A stretch of 64,000 bases of DNA. Source: Streptomyces griseoloalbus. Its GTDB lineage: Bacteria > Actinomycetota > Actinomycetes > Streptomycetales > Streptomycetaceae. A model generated the notes under the pieces. The model saw only the letters and a list, made by a program, of their open reading frames with translations, had not been told where the DNA came from and ran no database searches. This document shows, one piece after another, positions 14,949 to 30,418 of this stretch (the first letter of the stretch is position 1; each line of letters starts with the position of its first letter). Location: assembly GCA_014650015.1 (NCBI GenBank), contig BMUD01000027.1, positions 1-64,000 on the forward strand, read 5' to 3'. The translations under genes were made by a program, and so were the position numbers.

Positions 14949-15989
14949 TCAAGCGACCGGGGCACCGAGCCAGTCGTCCACGCCCGACAGCAGCTTCGCC
15001 TTCACGTCCTCGGGTGCCGCCGATCCCCGTACCGACTGCCGGGCCAGCTCGGCCAGTTCCGCGTCCGTGAAACCGTGGTGGAGCCGCGCGAACTCGTACT
15101 GCGCCGCCAGCCGCGAGCCGAACAGCAGCGGATCGTCGGCACCCAGCGCCAACGGCACCCCCGCCTCGAACAGCGTCCGCAGCGGCACGTCCTCGGGCTT
15201 CTCGTAGACCCCCAGCGCCACGTTCGACGCCGGGCACACCTCACAGGTCACCTGCCGGTCCGCGAGCCGCTTCAGCAGTCGCGGGTCCTCCGCCGCCCGC
15301 ACGCCGTGCCCGATCCGGTCCGCCTCCAGGTCGTCCAGGCAGTCACGGACCGAGGCCGGCCCCGCCAGTTCGCCGCCGTGCGGCGCGGACAGCAGCCCTC
15401 CGTCCCGGGCGATGGCGAACGCCCGGTCGAAGTCGCGGGCCATCCCGCGCCGCTCGTCGTTGGAGAGCCCGAACCCGACGATCCCCCGGTCCGCGTAGCG
15501 CACCGCAAGCCGGGCCAGCGTGCGCGCGTCCAGGGGGTGCTTCATCCGGTTGGCGGCCACCAGCACCCGCATCCCGATCCCCGTGTCCCGCCTCGCCGAC
15601 TCCACCGCGTCCAGGATGATCTCCAGCGCCGGGATCAGCCCGCCCAGCCGCGGCGCGTAAGACGTCGGGTCCACCTGGATCTCCAGCCAGCCGGAGCCGT
15701 CCCGCACATCCTCCTCGGCCGCCTCGCGCACCAGCCGCTGGATGTCCTCGGGCTCCCGCAGACACGAGCGGGCCGCGTCGTACAGCCGCTGGAAGCGGAA
15801 CCAGCCCCGCTCGTCCGTGGCGCGCAGTCTCGGCGACTCCCCACCGGTCAGCGCGTCGGTCAGCGCCTCGGGCAGGCGGACCCCGTACTTGTCGGCCAGC
15901 TCCAGCAGGGTGGCGGGGCGCATGGACCCGGTGAAGTGCAGGTGGAGATGGGCCTTCGGCAGCTCAGAGACATCACGTACACGCTCCAT
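14949..15989 (-). CDS. add: adenosine deaminase family protein
   Basis: The protein has 346 residues. All zinc and catalytic motifs of the adenosine/AMP deaminase family are present: HLHLHFTGSMRP (His-x-His), SAPHGGEL (catalytic Glu), DRIGHGVRAAED (His), CPASNVALG, and ALGADDPLLF (Asp-Asp). It deaminates adenosine to inosine in purine salvage, or a related aminopurine. Start at MERVRDVSELPKAH with AGGA about 8 nt upstream; an upstream ATG adds 23 poorly conserved residues. It is convergent with murB and followed downstream, in the opposite direction, by the tandem repeat. Confidence 0.93.
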   Translation of the reverse strand: MERVRDVSELPKAHLHLHFTGSMRPATLLELADKYGVRLPEALTDALTGGESPRLRATDERGWFRFQRLYDAARSCLREPEDIQRLVREAAEEDVRDGSGWLEIQVDPTSYAPRLGGLIPALEIILDAVESARRDTGIGMRVLVAANRMKHPLDARTLARLAVRYADRGIVGFGLSNDERRGMARDFDRAFAIARDGGLLSAPHGGELAGPASVRDCLDDLEADRIGHGVRAAEDPRLLKRLADRQVTCEVCPASNVALGVYEKPEDVPLRTLFEAGVPLALGADDPLLFGSRLAAQYEFARLHHGFTDAELAELARQSVRGSAAPEDVKAKLLSGVDDWLGAPVA

Positions 15990-16112
15990 TCCGTGATCCT
16001 GCCGTATGCCCCGGCCGTCCCGGTAGCGCTTTCCCCTTTCGTGGTCTTGCTCGCACAAACGAATGGGGCGCCCGGGAGGAAACCCGGGCGCCCCAGCAGC
16101 GGAAGGACGACG

Positions 16113-17339
<1,227 letters not shown>

Positions 17340-17519
17340 GGGGTCCATCGTTTCAGACCGGAAACCCACGCGGCACGGGGGTTTCACAGACTGAACAGGA
17401 CCGGGCAAACCACTGAACACCAGTCCGGATCGACCCGGCCGGGGCCCCGTGGCCGGGTCGATCTTCCGCCACGGTTCCGGCCGTCTTCCGCCGGAACGGC
17501 TCTTCACGGGTGCTTTCTG

Positions 17520-17549
17520 TTCGACGCCCGGGCCCGGAACACGTACACT
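17520..17549 (+). promoter_or_regulatory. promoter of tRNA-Trp (and secE-nusG)
   Basis: TTCGAC at 17520 and TACACT at 17544 with an 18-bp spacer lie 85 bp before tRNA-Trp. A GCATCCG-GT-CGGATGC hairpin at 17598-17613 lies between promoter and tRNA. Confidence 0.5.
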
Positions 17550-17634
17550 CTCACCTCGTTGGCCTTCAGCGGCCCGCGCTCAGCCGGTGCACACCAAGCA
17601 TCCGGTCGGATGCGGTACGTTGGGGGACACACAA

Positions 17635-17707
17635 AGGGTCGTAGCTCAATTGGTAGAGCACTGGTCTCCAAAACCAGCGGTTGGGGGTTCAAGTCCCTCC
17701 GGCCCTG
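17635..17707 (+). tRNA. tRNA-Trp (CCA)
   Basis: Acceptor AGGGTCG pairs with CGGCCCT, with discriminator G. Anticodon stem CTGGT/ACCAG with loop CTCCAAA gives CCA. It is located directly upstream of secE, the standard actinobacterial arrangement. Confidence 0.95.
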
Positions 17708-17815
17708 CTACACACACCTTCGCCAGGATGTGTGCGCATGTACGTACAGCAATGCACCGCCGTGCGGCTCAGACCGGGCGCGGCACGGCCACGACCCGGA
17801 ATCAGGTGAGGACGA

Positions 17816-18103
17816 GTGACGGACGCCGTGGGCTCCATCGACATGCCTGATGCCGAGGACGAAGCGCCGGATTCCCAGAAGAAGACCCGCAAGGGTGGCA
17901 AGCGGGCCAAGAAGGGTCCGCTGAAGCGCCTCGCTCTCTTCTACCGCCAGATCGTCGCGGAACTCCGCAAGGTTGTCTGGCCGACCCGCAACCAGCTGAC
18001 GTCGTACACGACCGCCGTGATCGTCTTCGTCGTGCTGATGATCGGCCTGGTCACCCTGATCGACTATGGCCTCAGCCACGCCGCCAAGTACGTCTTCGGC
18101 TGA
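17816..18103 (+). CDS. secE: preprotein translocase subunit SecE
   Basis: The 95-residue protein has a charged, Lys-rich N-terminus ([18 protein letters not shown]), the conserved cytoplasmic helix [17 protein letters not shown], and a single membrane helix ([20 protein letters not shown]). It holds SecY together in the translocon. GTG start preceded by AGGTGAGGA. It is followed by a hairpin and then nusG, with which it is normally co-transcribed. Confidence 0.95.
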   Translation: MTDAVGSIDMPDAEDEAPDSQKKTRKGGKRAKKGPLKRLALFYRQIVAELRKVVWPTRNQLTSYTTAVIVFVVLMIGLVTLIDYGLSHAAKYVFG

Positions 18104-18115
18104 GCCGAGAGCGAA

Positions 18116-18143
18116 GAGCGCCGAGGGACTCGGCGCTCCTTTC
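18116..18143 (+). terminator. hairpin between secE and nusG
   Basis: GAGCGCCGA pairs with TCGGCGCTC around GGGAC and is followed by CTTTCG. The short T-run suggests partial termination or attenuation before nusG. Confidence 0.55.
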
Positions 18144-18183
18144 GCGTGTTCCACCCCTCTGTATCCAGGAAGAAGCAGCCACC

Positions 18184-19041
18184 GTGTCTGACCCGAACGT
18201 GAACGACGCCGTTGAGCCTCGCGGCGATGGGGCCGAGTCCGCCGAGGACGCGCTCGCCGCCGTCGAGGGCGCGGACGTCGAGGACACCGAGGCCCCTGCC
18301 GAGGCCGAGGCTGCCGACACCTCCGCGGACGAGACCTCCGAGGACGAGAGCGCCGCGGACGAGACCGCTCCGGACGACGCCGAGGCCGAGGCCGAGGAAG
18401 TGGCCGAGGAGCCCGAGGACGACCGCGACCCCGTCGAGAAGCTCCGTGAGGAACTGCGGACGCTGCCCGGCGAGTGGTACGTCATCCACACGTACGCCGG
18501 CTACGAGAACCGGGTGAAGACCAACCTGGAGCAGCGCGCCGTCTCGCTGAACGTCGAGGACTACATCTTCCAGGCCGAGGTGCCGCAGGAAGAGGTCGTC
18601 CAGATCAAGAACGGCGACCGCAAGACGATCAAGCAGAACAAGCTCCCTGGTTACGTGCTGGTCCGTATGGACCTGACGAACGAGTCCTGGGGCGTCGTCC
18701 GCAACACCCCCGGCGTCACCGGCTTCGTGGGCAACGCCTACGACCCGTACCCGCTGACGCTGGACGAGATCGTCAAGATGCTCGCCCCGGAGGCCGAGGA
18801 GAAGGCCGCCCGTGAGGCCGCCGAGGCCGAGGGCAAGCCGGCTCCGCAGCGCAAGGTCGAGGTCCAGGTGCTGGACTTCGAGGTCGGCGACTCGGTCACC
18901 GTCACCGACGGCCCGTTCGCCACGCTGCAGGCGACCATCAACGAGATCAACCCCGACTCCAAGAAGGTCAAGGGCCTGGTGGAGATCTTCGGCCGCGAGA
19001 CGCCGGTCGAGCTCTCCTTCGACCAGATCCAGAAGAACTAG
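18184..19041 (+). CDS. nusG: transcription antitermination factor NusG
   Basis: The protein has 285 residues: an acidic, low-complexity N-terminal extension of about 90 residues (many Glu/Asp/Ala) absent from E. coli NusG, then the NGN domain ([29 protein letters not shown]), an acidic linker ([18 protein letters not shown]), and a KOW domain ([20 protein letters not shown]). It binds RNA polymerase and links it to Rho and the ribosome. The extension is typical of Streptomyces. GTG start with AGGAAGAAG upstream. An 18-bp palindrome covers the stop codon. Confidence 0.95.
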   Translation: MSDPNVNDAVEPRGDGAESAEDALAAVEGADVEDTEAPAEAEAADTSADETSEDESAADETAPDDAEAEAEEVAEEPEDDRDPVEKLREELRTLPGEWYVIHTYAGYENRVKTNLEQRAVSLNVEDYIFQAEVPQEEVVQIKNGDRKTIKQNKLPGYVLVRMDLTNESWGVVRNTPGVTGFVGNAYDPYPLTLDEIVKMLAPEAEEKAAREAAEAEGKPAPQRKVEVQVLDFEVGDSVTVTDGPFATLQATINEINPDSKKVKGLVEIFGRETPVELSFDQIQKN

Positions 19042-19060
19042 TTCTTCTGGCACACAGCTT

Positions 19061-19111
19061 CCGCGCAGGTCAGGCGAACGCTCGCGCGTACGCCTGACCT
19101 GCGCGGTTTTT
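19061..19111 (+). terminator. terminator after nusG
   Basis: A perfect 16-bp stem, CCGCGCAGGTCAGGCG with CGCCTGACCTGCGCGG, has a 14-nt loop and is followed by TTTTT. Confidence 0.92.
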
Positions 19112-19209
19112 GGCCGCGCATCTATACCCGTTATCGTTGTGCGGTATGCCTGCGTCCGGGTTGTCCCCATGACGTGGGCAGGACCCGAATCGAAAGGACC
19201 CGGAGAGCC

Positions 19210-19644
19210 ATGCCTCCCAAGAAGAAGAAGGTCACGGGGCTCATCAAGCTCCAGATCCAGGCCGGTGCCGCCAACCCGGCCCCGCCGGTCGGCCCCGCGC
19301 TGGGTCAGCACGGCGTGAACATCATGGAGTTCTGCAAGGCCTACAACGCCGCGACCGAGTCGCAGCGCGGTTGGGTCATCCCGGTGGAGATCACGGTCTA
19401 CGAGGACCGTTCCTTCACCTTCATCACCAAGACCCCGCCGGCCGCGAAGATGATCCTCAAGGCCGCGGGCGTGGAGAAGGGCTCCGGCGAGCCGCACAAG
19501 ACCAAGGTCGCGAAGATCACGCGTGACCAGGTCCGTGAGATCGCCACCACCAAGATGCCCGACCTCAACGCCAACGACCTGGACGCCGCCGAGAAGATCA
19601 TCGCCGGCACCGCCCGTTCCATGGGCGTCACGGTCGAGGGCTGA
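19210..19644 (+). CDS. rplK: 50S ribosomal protein L11
   Basis: The 144-residue protein [19 protein letters not shown] has the N-terminal domain proline-rich loop ([20 protein letters not shown]), which is the thiostrepton-contact region, and the C-terminal rRNA-binding domain (TKDQ-like [19 protein letters not shown]). It binds the GTPase-associated centre of 23S rRNA and is needed for RelA activation. ATG with GGAG 5 nt upstream was chosen over an upstream in-frame ATG that lies in the leader. It forms an operon with rplA. Confidence 0.96.
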   Translation: MPPKKKKVTGLIKLQIQAGAANPAPPVGPALGQHGVNIMEFCKAYNAATESQRGWVIPVEITVYEDRSFTFITKTPPAAKMILKAAGVEKGSGEPHKTKVAKITRDQVREIATTKMPDLNANDLDAAEKIIAGTARSMGVTVEG

Positions 19645-19729
19645 CCTCCACCCCCGTAAGCCAAGCAGAAGTGTGGAAGGGCCTGCTCGGCCCGGACCAC
19701 GACTCCTCGACAATCCACAGGAGCTTTCA

Positions 19730-20455
19730 GTGAGCAAGCGCAGCAAGTCTCTCCGCGCTGCGGACGCCAAGATCGACCGGGAGAAGCTGTACGCCCCGCT
19801 CGAGGCCGTCCGTCTCGCCAAGGAGACGTCCACGACCAAGTTCGACGGCACCGTCGAGGTCGCCTTCCGTCTGGGTGTCGACCCGCGCAAGGCCGACCAG
19901 ATGGTCCGTGGCACCGTGAACCTCCCGCACGGCACCGGTAAGACCGCCCGGGTCCTGGTCTTCGCGACCGGTGACCGTGCCGAGGCCGCGCGTGCCGCGG
20001 GCGCCGACATCGTCGGCGCCGACGAGCTGATCGACGAGGTGTCGAAGGGCCGTCTGGACTTCGACGCCGTCGTCGCCACCCCGGACCTCATGGGCAAGGT
20101 CGGCCGCCTCGGCCGCGTGCTCGGTCCCCGTGGTCTGATGCCGAACCCGAAGACCGGCACCGTGACCCCGGACGTCACCAAGGCCGTCACCGAGATCAAG
20201 GGCGGCAAGATCGAGTTCCGTGTCGACAAGCACGCGAACCTGCACTTCATCATCGGCAAGTCGTCCTTCGACGACACCCAGCTGGTGGAGAACTACGGCG
20301 CCGCGCTGGAGGAGATCCTCCGCCTGAAGCCGTCCGCCGCCAAGGGTCGCTACATCAAGAAGGCCGCCATCAGCACCACGATGGGCCCCGGCATCCCGCT
20401 CGACCCGAACCGCACCCGCAACCTCCTCGTCGAGGAGGACCCGGCCGCCGTCTGA
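19730..20455 (+). CDS. rplA: 50S ribosomal protein L1
   Basis: The 241-residue protein [21 protein letters not shown] has the two-domain L1 structure, with [20 protein letters not shown] as the signature loop and [15 protein letters not shown]. It binds the mobile L1 stalk of 23S rRNA and in many bacteria represses its own operon. GTG start after AGGAGCTTTCA. It ends before a strong terminator, so rplK-rplA is separate from rplJ-rplL. Confidence 0.96.
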   Translation: MSKRSKSLRAADAKIDREKLYAPLEAVRLAKETSTTKFDGTVEVAFRLGVDPRKADQMVRGTVNLPHGTGKTARVLVFATGDRAEAARAAGADIVGADELIDEVSKGRLDFDAVVATPDLMGKVGRLGRVLGPRGLMPNPKTGTVTPDVTKAVTEIKGGKIEFRVDKHANLHFIIGKSSFDDTQLVENYGAALEEILRLKPSAAKGRYIKKAAISTTMGPGIPLDPNRTRNLLVEEDPAAV

Positions 20456-20495
20456 GCCGGGCGGGCCGGATGACCGGCCCCGTGCAGTTCCCCAG

Positions 20496-20533
20496 CCCGT
20501 CCCCGCGCCTGCCGAGGCGCGGGGACGGGTTTT
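20496..20533 (+). terminator. terminator of rplK-rplA
   Basis: CCCGTCCCCGCGCCT pairs perfectly with AGGCGCGGGGACGGG around GCCG and is followed by TTTTCT. Confidence 0.92.
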
Positions 20534-20615
20534 CTCGTACGACAGTGTCAGAGGGCCGGGTTACCTTTCCGAGGACGTCACAGCTGTCGAACAGGAAAAA
20601 CCAGGGGTGGGATTC

Positions 20616-20844
20616 ATGGGCATGTCCGCATGGAAGCGCGCGGGTGTCTGTCCGACGGCCGCGGCCGTCGTCGCGGGAGTCGCGGGCTGAGGGTGCTGAA
20701 GATGGACTTCGGCGCCATCGCCGAGGCGTCCGGAACGGGGCCAAGGCCGAGGCGCCGCCGGCGCAGGACACGTTCGACCTCATGGAGATGATGGGGGAGC
20801 TCGAGGGCCTGGGGGCGGACTCCGAGGCCGGTCTCAGCGCCTGA
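20616..20844 (+). pseudogene. decayed lipoprotein gene between rplA and rplJ
   Basis: An ATG at 20616 opens a signal-peptide-like sequence, MGMSAWKRAGVCPTAAAVVA, ending VAG and then TGA exactly where a lipobox Cys (TGC) would be expected. After the stop, LKMDFGAIAEAS follows in one frame and KAEAPPAQDTFDLMEMMGEL in another, ending GADSEAGLSA. Streptomyces normally carry a full lipoprotein gene between rplA and rplJ; here only the ends remain, with a stop and a frame change. It is not translated as a lipoprotein. Confidence 0.6.
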
Positions 20845-20862
20845 TGCCTCCACTCGGCCGAT

Positions 20863-21138
20863 TTGCTTGACGCCGATCCGTTCACGTACTCTTCCACAGA
20901 AGCCAAAGACCGCAGGTCGTTGCCGTGTGCTCGTCAGAGTTCGCGGTGGCCGAAGGATCCGCTGAACTGCGGACGACCCGCGCAGGTGACAGTGGAAGAG
21001 TTCCCGGAGTTCGCTGCCCCGAGTATGCGAGCAACCGGTTGAGCTAAGCCCCGTGCGCCTGCGCCGGGGCGTTTCGTTTTCTCCAGACCTCCTTCGGGTC
21101 CGCGCGGTCCGAATCACCCGGAAGGAGGCCGAGGCTCT
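20863..21138 (+). promoter_or_regulatory. rplJ promoter and L10-type leader with attenuator
   Basis: TTGCTTGACG at 20863 and TACTCT at 20887 look like the promoter. The roughly 230-nt untranslated leader matches the position of the L10/L12 autoregulatory leader and contains a GC-rich hairpin, GCCCC to GGGGC, at 21048-21070 followed by GTTTCGTTTTC, a likely attenuator. Confidence 0.65.
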
Positions 21139-21669
21139 ATGGCGAGGCCCGACAAGGCTGCCGCGGTTGCCGAGTTGACGGACCAGTTCCGCAACTCCAG
21201 CGCTGCCGTGCTGACCGAGTACCGCGGTCTCACCGTGGCCCAGCTCAAGCAGCTGCGCCGTTCGCTCGGTGAGAACGCCCAGTACGCCGTGGTGAAGAAC
21301 ACGCTGACCAAGATTGCGGCCAACGAGGCCGGGATCTCGACGCTCGACGACCTGTTCAACGGTCCGACGGCAGTCGCCTTCGTCACCGGTGACCCGGTGG
21401 AGTCGGCGAAGGGTCTTCGTGACTTCGCCAAGGACAACCCGAATCTCGTCATCAAGGGCGGTGTCCTTGACGGCAAGGCGCTGTCCGCCGACGAGATCAA
21501 GAAGCTCGCGGACCTCGAGTCCCGCGAGGTTCTGCTCTCCAAGCTGGCGGGTGCCTTCAAGGGCAAGCAGTCCCAGACTGCTCAGCTCTTCCAGGCGCTT
21601 CCCTCGAAGCTCGTCCGCACCGTGGACGCGCTCCGTGCCAAGCAGGACGAGCAGGGCGGTGCCGAGTAA
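21139..21669 (+). CDS. rplJ: 50S ribosomal protein L10
   Basis: The 176-residue protein [31 protein letters not shown] (start of the conserved N-terminal rRNA-binding domain) also shows [13 protein letters not shown]. The C-terminal helix ([17 protein letters not shown]) anchors L7/L12 dimers. The L10-L12 complex binds the leader of this operon in characterised bacteria. The ATG has GGAAGGAGG upstream. Confidence 0.96.
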   Translation: MARPDKAAAVAELTDQFRNSSAAVLTEYRGLTVAQLKQLRRSLGENAQYAVVKNTLTKIAANEAGISTLDDLFNGPTAVAFVTGDPVESAKGLRDFAKDNPNLVIKGGVLDGKALSADEIKKLADLESREVLLSKLAGAFKGKQSQTAQLFQALPSKLVRTVDALRAKQDEQGGAE

Positions 21670-21783
21670 TTCGGCTCGCTTTCCGATCCTCGCCGCATGA
21701 GGTGAGGGTCGATGCGGGCCCGACGTACGCCCGCCTCACCCCGTACATCCGGCACCTGCCGATTTAGTGGAAGGACCGCCATC

Positions 21784-22167
21784 ATGGCGAAGCTCAGCCA
21801 GGAAGACCTGCTCGCGCAGTTCGAGGAGATGACCCTCATCGAGCTCTCCGAGTTCGTGAAGGCCTTCGAGGAGAAGTTCGACGTCACCGCCGCCGCGGCC
21901 GTCGCCGTCGCCGGTCCGGCCGGTCCGGCCGCCCCGGTCGAGGCCGAGGCCGAGAAGGACGAGTTCGACGTCATCCTCACCGGTGCCGGCGACAAGAAGA
22001 TCCAGGTCATCAAGGTCGTGCGTGAGCTGACCTCCCTGGGTCTGAAGGAGGCCAAGGACCTCGTCGACGGCGCCCCGAAGCCCGTCCTCGAGAAGGTCGC
22101 CAAGGACGCCGCCGAGAAGGCCGCCGAGTCCCTCAAGGGCGCCGGCGCCTCCGTCGAGGTCAAGTAA
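21784..22167 (+). CDS. rplL: 50S ribosomal protein L7/L12
   Basis: The 127-residue protein [20 protein letters not shown] has the N-terminal dimerisation domain, an Ala/Val/Pro-rich hinge ([18 protein letters not shown]), and the C-terminal factor-binding domain ([20 protein letters not shown]). It recruits EF-G and EF-Tu to the ribosome. GTGGAAGGA precedes the ATG. It is followed by a terminator-like hairpin before the rpoB leader. Confidence 0.96.
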   Translation: MAKLSQEDLLAQFEEMTLIELSEFVKAFEEKFDVTAAAAVAVAGPAGPAAPVEAEAEKDEFDVILTGAGDKKIQVIKVVRELTSLGLKEAKDLVDGAPKPVLEKVAKDAAEKAAESLKGAGASVEVK

Positions 22168-22226
22168 GACCTTCCGGGTCCCCCAGGGCCTGGCACACGT
22201 CCCGCTGGGCGTGTAACGCGTAAGCA

Positions 22227-22264
22227 CCGAAGAGCGATCATCCATCCGGGTGGTCGCTCTTCGG
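22227..22264 (+). terminator. attenuator/terminator after rplL
   Basis: CCGAAGAGCGA pairs perfectly with TCGCTCTTCGG around a 16-nt loop. The T-run is poor, so read-through into rpoBC is likely. Confidence 0.6.
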
Positions 22265-22387
22265 CGTACGGGGGGTCCGGCGGCGGCTGCCTTGCCCCCG
22301 GGACGGCGGGGGGTAGGGTGATCTTCGTTGTGCCACCACGGGCCACGAGGATTCGCCTGGTGGTGAGCGGTTACGGCAAGGGGGGCC

Positions 22388-22416
22388 TTGACGAACCGCA
22401 CGCAGCGCGCAATTCT
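22388..22416 (+). promoter_or_regulatory. candidate promoter in rplL-rpoB intergenic region
   Basis: TTGACG at 22388-22393 and AATTCT at 22411-22416, spacer 17. The -10 is weak. The 597-bp rplL-rpoB gap holds no gene that I can see. Confidence 0.35.
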
Positions 22417-22555
22417 CAGGACGCGTCGTCACAAGGATCCGAATCCGAGGCATGGATCGACGGCAAAGAGGGCAGTATCAACGTGCGTTGAGGGCAGCGC
22501 CTTGTCGCAGGAGTTGAGAACAACGAGGGCCACCACCCGGTCTCGTACACCGCAC

Positions 22556-22584
22556 TGGACATCAGTGTGCCAAGTGGCTACACT
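22556..22584 (+). promoter_or_regulatory. candidate rpoBC promoter
   Basis: TGGACA at 22556-22561 and TACACT at 22579-22584 with a 17-bp spacer lie about 180 bp before the rpoB start. Confidence 0.55.
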
Positions 22585-22764
22585 GACCCTTTGCGCTGCC
22601 TGTTAGCTGTCCCCTGCCCGTCACCAGGGGCATGCCCTCGCTCGACACCGACGACCAGATGATCTCGGACCTGGCCTTTTGGCCAATTCGGAGAATTCTG
22701 TCTCTGTGCACAGTGGGGGGCCGGTACGCGCGTAGTGAGTCCGAGCCCTCGGAAGGACCCCCTC

Positions 22765-25700
22765 TTGGCCGCCTCGCGCAACGCCTCGACCGCGAATACG
22801 AACAATGCTGCCAGCACCGCCCCGCTGCGCATCTCCTTTGCAAAGATCAAGGAGCCCCTCGAGGTTCCGAACCTTCTCGCGCTGCAGACCGAGAGCTTTG
22901 ACTGGCTGCTCGGCAACGACGCATGGAAGGCTCGCGTCGAGGAGGCTCTCGAGAACGGGCAGGACGTCCCCACCAAGTCCGGTCTGGAGGAGATCTTCGA
23001 GGAGATCTCCCCGATCGAGGACTTCTCCGGGTCGATGTCGCTGACCTTCCGCGACCACCGCTTCGAGCCGCCGAAGAACTCCATCGACGAGTGCAAGGAG
23101 CGCGACTTCACGTACGCCGCCCCGCTCTTCGTCACCGCCGAGTTCACCAACAACGAGACCGGCGAGATCAAGTCCCAGACCGTCTTCATGGGTGACTTCC
23201 CGCTCATGACGAACAAGGGCACCTTCGTCATCAACGGCACCGAGCGTGTCGTGGTGTCGCAGCTGGTCCGTTCGCCGGGTGTCTACTTCGACTCCAGCAT
23301 CGACAAGACGTCCGACAAGGACATCTTCTCCGCCAAGATCATCCCGTCCCGGGGTGCCTGGCTGGAGATGGAGATCGACAAGCGCGACATGGTCGGTGTC
23401 CGCATCGACCGCAAGCGCAAGCAGTCCGTCACCGTCCTCCTGAAGGCGCTCGGCTGGACCACCGAGCAGATCCTCGAGGAGTTCGGCGAGTACGAGTCCA
23501 TGCGCGCCACCCTGGAGAAGGACCACACCCAGGGCCAGGACGACGCGCTGCTCGACATCTACCGCAAGCTGCGTCCGGGCGAGCCCCCCACGCGTGAGGC
23601 CGCGCAGACGCTTCTGGAGAACCTCTACTTCAACCCCAAGCGCTACGACCTGGCCAAGGTCGGCCGCTACAAGGTGAACAAGAAGCTCGGCGGGGACGAG
23701 CCGCTGGACGCCGGCGTGCTCACCACCGACGACATCATCGCCACCATCAAGTACCTGGTGAAGCTGCACGCCGGTGAGACCGAGACGGTCGGCGAGTCCG
23801 GTCGCTCGATCATGGTCGAGACCGACGACATCGACCACTTCGGCAACCGTCGTATCCGCAACGTCGGCGAGCTGATCCAGAACCAGGTCCGTACGGGTCT
23901 CGCCCGTATGGAGCGCGTCGTGCGCGAGCGCATGACCACCCAGGACGTCGAGGCGATCACGCCGCAGACCCTGATCAACATCCGGCCGGTCGTCGCCTCC
24001 ATCAAGGAGTTCTTCGGCACCAGCCAGCTGTCCCAGTTCATGGACCAGAACAACCCGCTGTCGGGGCTGACGCACAAGCGTCGTCTGAACGCCCTCGGCC
24101 CGGGTGGTCTCTCCCGTGAGCGGGCCGGCTTCGAGGTCCGCGACGTCCACCCGTCGCACTACGGCCGCATGTGCCCGATCGAGACGCCGGAAGGCCCGAA
24201 CATCGGCCTGATCGGCTCGCTGGCCTCCTACGGCCGGATCAACCCCTTCGGCTTCATCGAGACGCCGTACCGCAAGGTCGTCGAGGGCCAGGTCACCGAC
24301 GAGGTCGACTACCTGACCGCCGACGAGGAGGACCGCTTCGTCATCGCGCAGGCCAACGCGCCGCTCAACGACGACATGCGGTTCGTCGAGAACCGCATCC
24401 TGGTCCGCCGCCGCGGCGGCGAGGTCGACTACGTCCCCGGTGACGACGTCGACTACATGGACGTCTCGCCGCGCCAGATGGTGTCGGTCGCGACCGCCAT
24501 GATCCCGTTCCTCGAGCACGACGACGCCAACCGTGCCCTCATGGGCGCGAACATGATGCGTCAGGCCGTGCCGCTGATCAGGTCCGAGTCCCCGCTCGTC
24601 GGCACCGGCATGGAGTACCGCTCCGCCGTCGACGCCGGCGACGTGGTCAAGGCGGAGAAGGCGGGTGTGGTCCAGGAGGTCTCCGCGGACTACATCACCA
24701 CCGCCAACGACGACGGCACGTACATCACGTACCGCCTGGCCAAGTTCTCCCGCTCCAACCAGGGCACCTCGGTCAACCAGAAGGTCATCGTCTCCGAGGG
24801 CGACCGCGTCATCGAGGGCCAGGTCCTCGCCGACGGTCCGGCCACCCAGAACGGCGAGATGGCCCTCGGCAAGAACCTGCTCGTCGCGTTCATGCCGTGG
24901 GAGGGTCACAACTACGAGGACGCGATCATCCTGTCGCAGCGCCTCGTGCAGGACGACGTCCTCTCCTCGATCCACATCGAGGAGCACGAGGTCGACGCCC
25001 GTGACACCAAGCTCGGCCCCGAGGAGATCACCCGGGACATCCCGAACGTCTCCGAAGAGGTCCTCGCCGACCTCGACGAGCGCGGCATCATCCGTATCGG
25101 TGCCGAGGTCATCGCCGGTGACATCCTCGTCGGCAAGGTCACGCCCAAGGGTGAGACCGAGCTGACCCCCGAGGAGCGTCTGCTGCGCGCGATCTTCGGT
25201 GAGAAGGCCCGTGAGGTCCGTGACACCTCGCTGAAGGTGCCGCACGGCGAGACCGGCAAGGTCATCGGCGTGCGCGTCTTCGACCGCGAGGAGGGCGACG
25301 AGCTTCCCCCCGGTGTGAACCAGCTGGTGCGCGTCTACGTCGCGCAGAAGCGCAAGATCACCGACGGTGACAAGCTCGCCGGCCGTCACGGCAACAAGGG
25401 CGTCATCTCCAAGATCCTGCCCATCGAGGACATGCCGTTCCTCGAGGACGGGACCCCGGTCGACATCATCCTCAACCCGCTGGGTGTGCCGTCCCGAATG
25501 AACCCGGGACAGGTCCTGGAGATCCACCTCGGCTGGCTCGCCAGCCGCGGCTGGGACGTCTCCGGCCTCGCGGAGGAGTGGGCTCAGCGCCTCCAGGTCA
25601 TCGGCGCCGACAAGGTCGAGCCCGGCACCAACGTCGCCACCCCGGTCTTCGACGGTGCGCGTGAGGACGAGCTCGCGGGTCTGCTCCAGCACACCATCCC

Positions 25701-26250
25701 GAACCGCGACGGCGAGCGCATGGTGCTCCCGTCCGGCAAGGCCAGGCTGTACGACGGCCGCTCCGGTGAGCCGTTCCCGGAGCCGATCTCGGTCGGCTAC
25801 ATGTACATCCTGAAGCTGCACCACCTGGTCGACGACAAGCTGCACGCGCGTTCGACCGGTCCGTACTCCATGATCACCCAGCAGCCGCTGGGTGGTAAGG
25901 CTCAGTTCGGTGGCCAGCGGTTCGGCGAGATGGAGGTGTGGGCACTCGAGGCGTACGGCGCCGCCTACGCCCTCCAGGAGCTGCTGACCATCAAGTCCGA
26001 CGACGTCACCGGCCGCGTGAAGGTCTACGAGGCCATCGTCAAGGGCGAGAACATCCCCGAGCCCGGCATCCCCGAGTCCTTCAAGGTCCTCATCAAGGAG
26101 ATGCAGTCCCTGTGCCTGAACGTGGAGGTGCTGTCCAGCGACGGTATGTCCATCGAAATGCGTGACACCGACGAGGACGTCTTCCGCGCTGCGGAGGAGC
26201 TCGGCATCGACCTGTCCCGGCGCGAGCCGAGCAGCGTCGAAGAGGTCTGA
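22765..26250 (+). CDS. rpoB: RNA polymerase beta subunit, Asn442 (rifampicin-resistant type) allele
   Basis: The 1161-residue beta subunit starts at a TTG ([17 protein letters not shown]) with GGAAGGA 8 nt upstream; a GTG ten codons earlier is possible. The rifampicin-binding cluster reads [17 protein letters not shown] then [18 protein letters not shown]. His437 is intact, but residue 442 (codon AAC at 24088-24090) is Asn, where E. coli Ser531 and S. coelicolor Ser442 are Ser. The C-terminal [19 protein letters not shown] is complete. The rest is standard length and order for Streptomyces. Confidence 0.97.
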   Translation: MAASRNASTANTNNAASTAPLRISFAKIKEPLEVPNLLALQTESFDWLLGNDAWKARVEEALENGQDVPTKSGLEEIFEEISPIEDFSGSMSLTFRDHRFEPPKNSIDECKERDFTYAAPLFVTAEFTNNETGEIKSQTVFMGDFPLMTNKGTFVINGTERVVVSQLVRSPGVYFDSSIDKTSDKDIFSAKIIPSRGAWLEMEIDKRDMVGVRIDRKRKQSVTVLLKALGWTTEQILEEFGEYESMRATLEKDHTQGQDDALLDIYRKLRPGEPPTREAAQTLLENLYFNPKRYDLAKVGRYKVNKKLGGDEPLDAGVLTTDDIIATIKYLVKLHAGETETVGESGRSIMVETDDIDHFGNRRIRNVGELIQNQVRTGLARMERVVRERMTTQDVEAITPQTLINIRPVVASIKEFFGTSQLSQFMDQNNPLSGLTHKRRLNALGPGGLSRERAGFEVRDVHPSHYGRMCPIETPEGPNIGLIGSLASYGRINPFGFIETPYRKVVEGQVTDEVDYLTADEEDRFVIAQANAPLNDDMRFVENRILVRRRGGEVDYVPGDDVDYMDVSPRQMVSVATAMIPFLEHDDANRALMGANMMRQAVPLIRSESPLVGTGMEYRSAVDAGDVVKAEKAGVVQEVSADYITTANDDGTYITYRLAKFSRSNQGTSVNQKVIVSEGDRVIEGQVLADGPATQNGEMALGKNLLVAFMPWEGHNYEDAIILSQRLVQDDVLSSIHIEEHEVDARDTKLGPEEITRDIPNVSEEVLADLDERGIIRIGAEVIAGDILVGKVTPKGETELTPEERLLRAIFGEKAREVRDTSLKVPHGETGKVIGVRVFDREEGDELPPGVNQLVRVYVAQKRKITDGDKLAGRHGNKGVISKILPIEDMPFLEDGTPVDIILNPLGVPSRMNPGQVLEIHLGWLASRGWDVSGLAEEWAQRLQVIGADKVEPGTNVATPVFDGAREDELAGLLQHTIPNRDGERMVLPSGKARLYDGRSGEPFPEPISVGYMYILKLHHLVDDKLHARSTGPYSMITQQPLGGKAQFGGQRFGEMEVWALEAYGAAYALQELLTIKSDDVTGRVKVYEAIVKGENIPEPGIPESFKVLIKEMQSLCLNVEVLSSDGMSIEMRDTDEDVFRAAEELGIDLSRREPSSVEEV

Positions 26251-26345
26251 CGGGAGTTGGGCGGCTCGTTGAACCACGGGCCGCCCGCCCCAGGACCCCC
26301 GTATCAGACCCCAAGACTTACAACCCTGAGAGGGATTGACGCATA

Positions 26346-30245
<3,900 letters not shown>

Positions 30246-30263
30246 GCGGGAGTTCGCTTGAAG

Positions 30264-30307
30264 CGCCGAGGGGCGGTCACTCCGTACGGGGTGGCCGCCC
30301 CTCGGCG
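30264..30307 (+). terminator. terminator of rpoBC
   Basis: CGCCGAGGGGCGG pairs perfectly with CCGCCCCTCGGCG and is followed by TTCT. Confidence 0.88.
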
Positions 30308-30418
30308 TTCTCCCGGGGCGGGAACCGGTCGGCGGACCGGTTTCGTCCGTACCCGTGCCGGAACGTCTGCTCCAGCGCATGATGGAGGGACCCGGTCCGA
30401 CGGGGGAGGTGGTGCTCG

